From Hungateiclostridiaceae bacterium UBA3934 (lineage in GTDB: Bacteria; Bacillota; Clostridia; Acetivibrionales; DTU013), in contig DGEE01000063.1 in the NCBI GenBank assembly GCA_002385815.1, positions 1 to 9,166 on the forward strand: a stretch of DNA of 9,166 nt, given 5' to 3'. Shown piece after piece: positions 6,496-9,166 of this stretch. The position numbers were made by a program, and so were the translations under genes. The notes beneath the pieces are model-generated. The model did no database searches and was not told the origin of the DNA. It saw nothing but the letters and a program-made list of their open reading frames with translations. The stretch's first letter is position 1. Each line of letters starts with the position of its first letter.

Positions 6496-8136
6496 TTGAA
6501 TAAGATATTTAGGTTGTTGTTGGAGAAGCTGAAGGAATCATCTTTTTCTGTAATTCCGATTATCATACTGGTTGTACTCCTGAATCTTACCATAGCGCCG
6601 ATACCATCGTGGAACCTTATACTATTTCTGATCAGTGCTTTTGTAATAATCATGGGAATAACACTGTTCAACCTTGGGGTGGATATGTCACTGATTCCAA
6701 TAGGGAAACATATTGGATCCGGACTGGTGAAAACCAGGAAACTGCCACTGATCATCATTCTGACATTCCTGATAGGTGCCTTTATCACCATGGCGGAACC
6801 GGATCTGATAGTTCTGGCCGGACAAATAAACGGAGTGCCTGATACGGTCATTATCCTGAGTGTTTCACTTGGTGTCAGTCTGGCGCTGGTCGGAGCGTTT
6901 TTGAGGATATTGTTCCAGGTACCGCTTTCGTTCATACTGATCAGCTGCTATATGCTGGCTTTCATCTTATCCTTTTTCACCGGCAGGGATTTTATTTCCA
7001 TTGCATGGGAATCGGGCAGTGTTACTACGGGTCCGATAATGGTGCCCTTCGTGATGGCTCTCGGACTCGGCCTGGCATCGGTCCGTGCAGACAAAACTTC
7101 AGAAGAGGATAATTTTGGTCTTATTTCTCTTTGCCTGATCGGACCTATAATCACTGTATTGATCCTGGGTATGTTCTTCAATCCATCCGGAGGAAGCACG
7201 ATGACAGTGCCCGAACTGCAGTCTGTTTCAGGGATTGCATTGCTTTACATCCGTAATCTTCCGGAATATATGAAACAGGTAGCTATAGCTCTGGCGCCCA
7301 TGATCATAACATTTGCTATTTTCCAGGTTGTAAAGTTGCGTCTTAAGCTGAAAGATATTTTGAAAATCAGTGTGGGGACGATCTATACTTATGCAGGTCT
7401 GGTGCTGTTTTTGATCAGTGTGAACGTGGGCTTTTCACCGGTGGGATATCAGCTCGGCAGTGTCCTGTATGAGAACAACAGCGGCATGATACTGATCCTG
7501 GTAGGTATGGCGACAGGATATTTTGTTGTCGCTGCCGAACCGGCAGTTTTCGTGCTCAAGAGACAGGTGGAAGAGGTCACCAGTGGGGCCATATCAGCAA
7601 AAGCGATGGGGATAGGATTATCCATAGGTGTGGCGGTATCGGTGGGGTTGGCTATGTTGCGCGTTATTACAGGGTTGTCGTTGTTGTATTTCATCATTCC
7701 GGGATATGTGTTTGCCCTGTTGCTTACATTTGTCGTACCGCACCTTTTTACTTCGATCGCTTTCGATTCCGGAGCAGTGGCATCGGGACCCCTGGCGGCG
7801 ACATTCATGCTTCCTCTTGCAATTGGAGCATCAGAGGCGGGAGGCGGGAACATATACACTGATGCATTCGGGATCGTAGCTTTGGTTGCCTTGACTCCGG
7901 TAATCACCATCCAGATATTCGGCCTGGCTTATTCCATAAAATCGAAGCTTGCAAAGAAAGCGATGGTTGTACCCGAATCGGAGGATACTATTGTCGAGCT
8001 GGATTATTCAGCATCGGAGCAGGAAGATGAAGAACCTGCAGAAAGTACGACAGTAAAAGCCGAAGCCCGCTCAGACACCGGTCGGAAGGATACGGCGCCG
8101 GATACAGGCATGGACAATGCAGTGCCCAGAGGTTAA
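6496..8136 (+). CDS. DUF1538 membrane protein with two tandem repeats, putative transporter
   Basis: A polytopic inner-membrane protein of 546 residues built from two related halves (about 10-245 and 255-500). Each half carries the same two motifs: AEPD at 100-103 and AEPA at 347-350, then ESGSVTTGP at 172-180 and DSGAVASGP at 424-432, at similar spacing (about 71 and 76 residues). Acidic residues inside membrane segments beside GP breaks resemble ion-transport sites. A hydrophilic, acidic tail of about 60 residues follows the last membrane segment. Known: a two-gene DUF1538 pair (UmpAB) from a halophile has been reported as a cation/proton antiporter; whether this protein does the same is inference. 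The start is uncertain: no ATG occurs before residue 53, an in-frame stop is at 6487-6489, and the TTG at 6496 directly abuts AAAGGAG. Family-like sequence (NKIFRLLLEKLKE) begins at once, so I use this TTG. The P-II-like gene follows 41 nt later in the same operon. Confidence 0.85.
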   Translation: MNKIFRLLLEKLKESSFSVIPIIILVVLLNLTIAPIPSWNLILFLISAFVIIMGITLFNLGVDMSLIPIGKHIGSGLVKTRKLPLIIILTFLIGAFITMAEPDLIVLAGQINGVPDTVIILSVSLGVSLALVGAFLRILFQVPLSFILISCYMLAFILSFFTGRDFISIAWESGSVTTGPIMVPFVMALGLGLASVRADKTSEEDNFGLISLCLIGPIITVLILGMFFNPSGGSTMTVPELQSVSGIALLYIRNLPEYMKQVAIALAPMIITFAIFQVVKLRLKLKDILKISVGTIYTYAGLVLFLISVNVGFSPVGYQLGSVLYENNSGMILILVGMATGYFVVAAEPAVFVLKRQVEEVTSGAISAKAMGIGLSIGVAVSVGLAMLRVITGLSLLYFIIPGYVFALLLTFVVPHLFTSIAFDSGAVASGPLAATFMLPLAIGASEAGGGNIYTDAFGIVALVALTPVITIQIFGLAYSIKSKLAKKAMVVPESEDTIVELDYSASEQEDEEPAESTTVKAEARSDTGRKDTAPDTGMDNAVPRG

Positions 8137-8177
8137 AATAGAAAATAACATGTGCAATTGCAGTTGAACGGAGGAGA

Positions 8178-8870
8178 ATGATGGTTAGTCACTCAGATGC
8201 CAGACTGGATGCTTTGTTCACGATAGTGGATCACCGCCTGGAGGATATTTTGACGAATACTTACAAGAGCAACAAGATGCCCATTTTGTTGCTGACCCGC
8301 GGGAAAGGCACAGCCAAGTCGGTCGTATATGAAGTCCTTGGATATGAAGGGCGAAAAAAAACCGTTGCAGTCAGCATCCAGACAAAAGCCATGACGAATC
8401 ATATACTGAAGCAATTGGAGGATAATATCGATTTTGGCAAACCCGGTACCGGGATCGCTTTCTCTATAAATGTAAGCAGCATCAGCGGAGTTTTTTCCAG
8501 GATATGCATCCAGGCGGAGGAGAACTTAGGGATAGGAAGTGAAGATATGCCTTTAACATCAAAAGAGCCTTATCATCTGATAGTCACCATAGTAAACAGC
8601 GGATTCTTAGATCAGGTCATGTCAGCGGCGAAAAAGGCAGGAGCCACCGGCGGCACTGTAGTCCATGCCCGTGGCCTCGGCTCTAAGGAGGCTATGAAAT
8701 ACCTCGGCATAACCATACAGCCGGAAAAAGATCTTGTTCTGATCCTGACGCCGAGAGACAAGAAGCTGGCCATTATGGAAAGCATCATGCATGAAGCAGG
8801 GCTCAACACCGCAGGGACCGGCATCTGTTTTTCACTGCCGGTGGACAGCGCCATAGGGATCATCGATTAG
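8178..8870 (+). CDS. Tandem P-II-like regulatory protein, partner of the DUF1538 protein
   Basis: A cytoplasmic signal protein of 230 residues made of two P-II-like (GlnB-fold) halves. The halves share landmarks: RGKGT at 41-45 and RGLGS at 165-169 before a short T-loop region, then KPGTGIAFSI at 88-97 and TAGTGICFSL at 211-220, the position where P-II proteins carry the glycine-rich nucleotide-contact loop. The second half is closer to ordinary P-II (LVLILTPRDK, LPVDSAIGI). The T-loops are much shorter than in GlnB, and I see no canonical uridylylation tyrosine setting. Known: P-II proteins bind ATP/ADP and other small molecules and gate membrane partners, as GlnK does AmtB. Inference: it regulates the DUF1538 protein encoded 41 nt upstream. 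GGAGGAG at 8170-8176 lies very close to the ATG at 8178; the ATG at 8181 is better spaced and may be the true start, removing one residue. Confidence 0.85.
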   Translation: MMVSHSDARLDALFTIVDHRLEDILTNTYKSNKMPILLLTRGKGTAKSVVYEVLGYEGRKKTVAVSIQTKAMTNHILKQLEDNIDFGKPGTGIAFSINVSSISGVFSRICIQAEENLGIGSEDMPLTSKEPYHLIVTIVNSGFLDQVMSAAKKAGATGGTVVHARGLGSKEAMKYLGITIQPEKDLVLILTPRDKKLAIMESIMHEAGLNTAGTGICFSLPVDSAIGIID

Positions 8871-9058
8871 GGGATCTGGGCCGAAATATCCACAGCAATG
8901 CTTGATTGCCTGATTTACATCATGTTTGGCTGAAGGCCGGGCGAAGATTGCCTGTGATTCTATTGCAGGATAGTTTAGTCAGGAGCATGATATCTGAAGG
9001 ATGCTTTTGTTATCAGTGGAGCATTTTTGATTTCTGTAATAAAACTTATAACAACAGC
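8871..9058. other. 3' untranslated region of the DUF1538 / P-II unit
   Basis: About 190 nt lie between the P-II stop codon and the terminator. A weak AGCAT/ATGCT hairpin (8984-9005) followed by TTTT is present. So is a 24-codon frame at 8987-9061, whose AGGAG lies only 1 nt from its ATG and whose stop falls inside the terminator stem. I see no recognisable gene. Confidence 0.4.
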
Positions 9059-9085
9059 TAACGGGTACGCGTACCCGTTATTTTT
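9059..9085 (+). terminator. Rho-independent terminator of the DUF1538 / P-II unit
   Basis: A 22-bp perfect palindrome (half TAACGGGTA, CGCG loop, half TACCCGTTA; 9059-9080) is followed directly by TTTTT. As RNA it gives a 9-bp stem with a 4-nt loop. The reverse direction lacks a T run, so it acts on the + strand. Confidence 0.85.
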
Positions 9086-9157
9086 ATCTGTTATAGATTC
9101 TAAAAAGACTATTCATTGTAAAATCCATTGAAAAATTATCAAATATGGATGACAATC

Positions 9158-9166
9158 TGGTATAAT
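9158..9166 (+). promoter_or_regulatory. Extended -10 promoter element reading out of the window
   Basis: TGGTATAAT at the last nine bases is a perfect TATAAT with the TGn extended -10. No good -35 lies at 17 nt; TTATCA at 9136-9141 is 19 nt upstream. It follows a terminator, so it probably drives a gene to the right that is not visible. Confidence 0.5.

Noticed and set aside
6435..6935. Minus-strand frames opposite the DUF1538 gene (also 7449-7910).
   Set aside because: They lie opposite clear transmembrane coding sequence, and their Ser/Thr/Ile-rich translations look like antisense shadows.
8984..9009. AGCAT/ATGCT hairpin with TTTT as the terminator of the P-II gene.
   Set aside because: The stem is only 5 bp with a 12-nt loop; the palindrome at 9059-9080 is far stronger.
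8987..9061. Small 24-residue protein gene with three cysteines just before the terminator.
   Set aside because: AGGAG is only 1 nt from its ATG, the stop lies in the terminator stem, and nothing in the sequence is recognisable.

Overview
The window looks like chromosomal DNA from a Gram-positive Bacillota bacterium, most likely a Clostridia member with mid-range GC. The grounds are protein families and signals: two lipoproteins with Gram-positive style signal peptides, an LplB/LplC-type sugar ABC transporter without its own ATPase, strong AGGAGG-like ribosome binding sites, sigma-A promoters, and EAL-PilZ architecture of the kind common in clostridia. All recognisable genes read on the + strand.

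Region 1 (1-1101) is the wreck of a cyclic-di-GMP phosphodiesterase locus. An EAL domain enters from the left, loses frame at a run of six A (126-131), continues in another frame into a PilZ domain, and is cut near 745-758. There it is fused to the C-terminal half of a second, different EAL domain. At least two lesions are visible, so the region is called as pseudogenes. Region 2 (1102-1524) is non-coding. It holds two hairpins, a good sigma-A promoter (1316-1344) and a small CG-centred palindrome just after the predicted transcription start, and it gives the next gene a leader of about 175 nt.

Region 3 (1525-5269) is a carbohydrate ABC importer operon: a family 1 solute-binding lipoprotein, then an LplB-like and an LplC-like permease. 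Between the binding-protein gene and the permeases are two mutually exclusive hairpins that could lower permease expression relative to the binding protein. Region 4 (5270-5568) is non-coding and carries a strong terminator (5424-5458) and the promoter of the next gene. Region 5 (5569-6297) is a single gene for a VanX-type D-Ala-D-Ala dipeptidase made as a lipoprotein. No vanH, vanA or two-component genes accompany it in the window, so it looks like a cell-wall housekeeping enzyme and not a resistance cassette.

Region 6 (6496-8870) is the most interesting: a two-gene unit encoding a membrane protein with two tandem DUF1538 repeats and, 41 nt downstream, a protein with two tandem P-II-like domains. 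By analogy with GlnK-AmtB and SbtB-SbtA, the second protein is plausibly a small-molecule-sensing gate on a transporter whose substrate in this organism is unknown. The unit ends in a 22-bp perfect palindrome followed by a T run (9059-9085). The window closes on an extended -10 promoter that reads out to the right.
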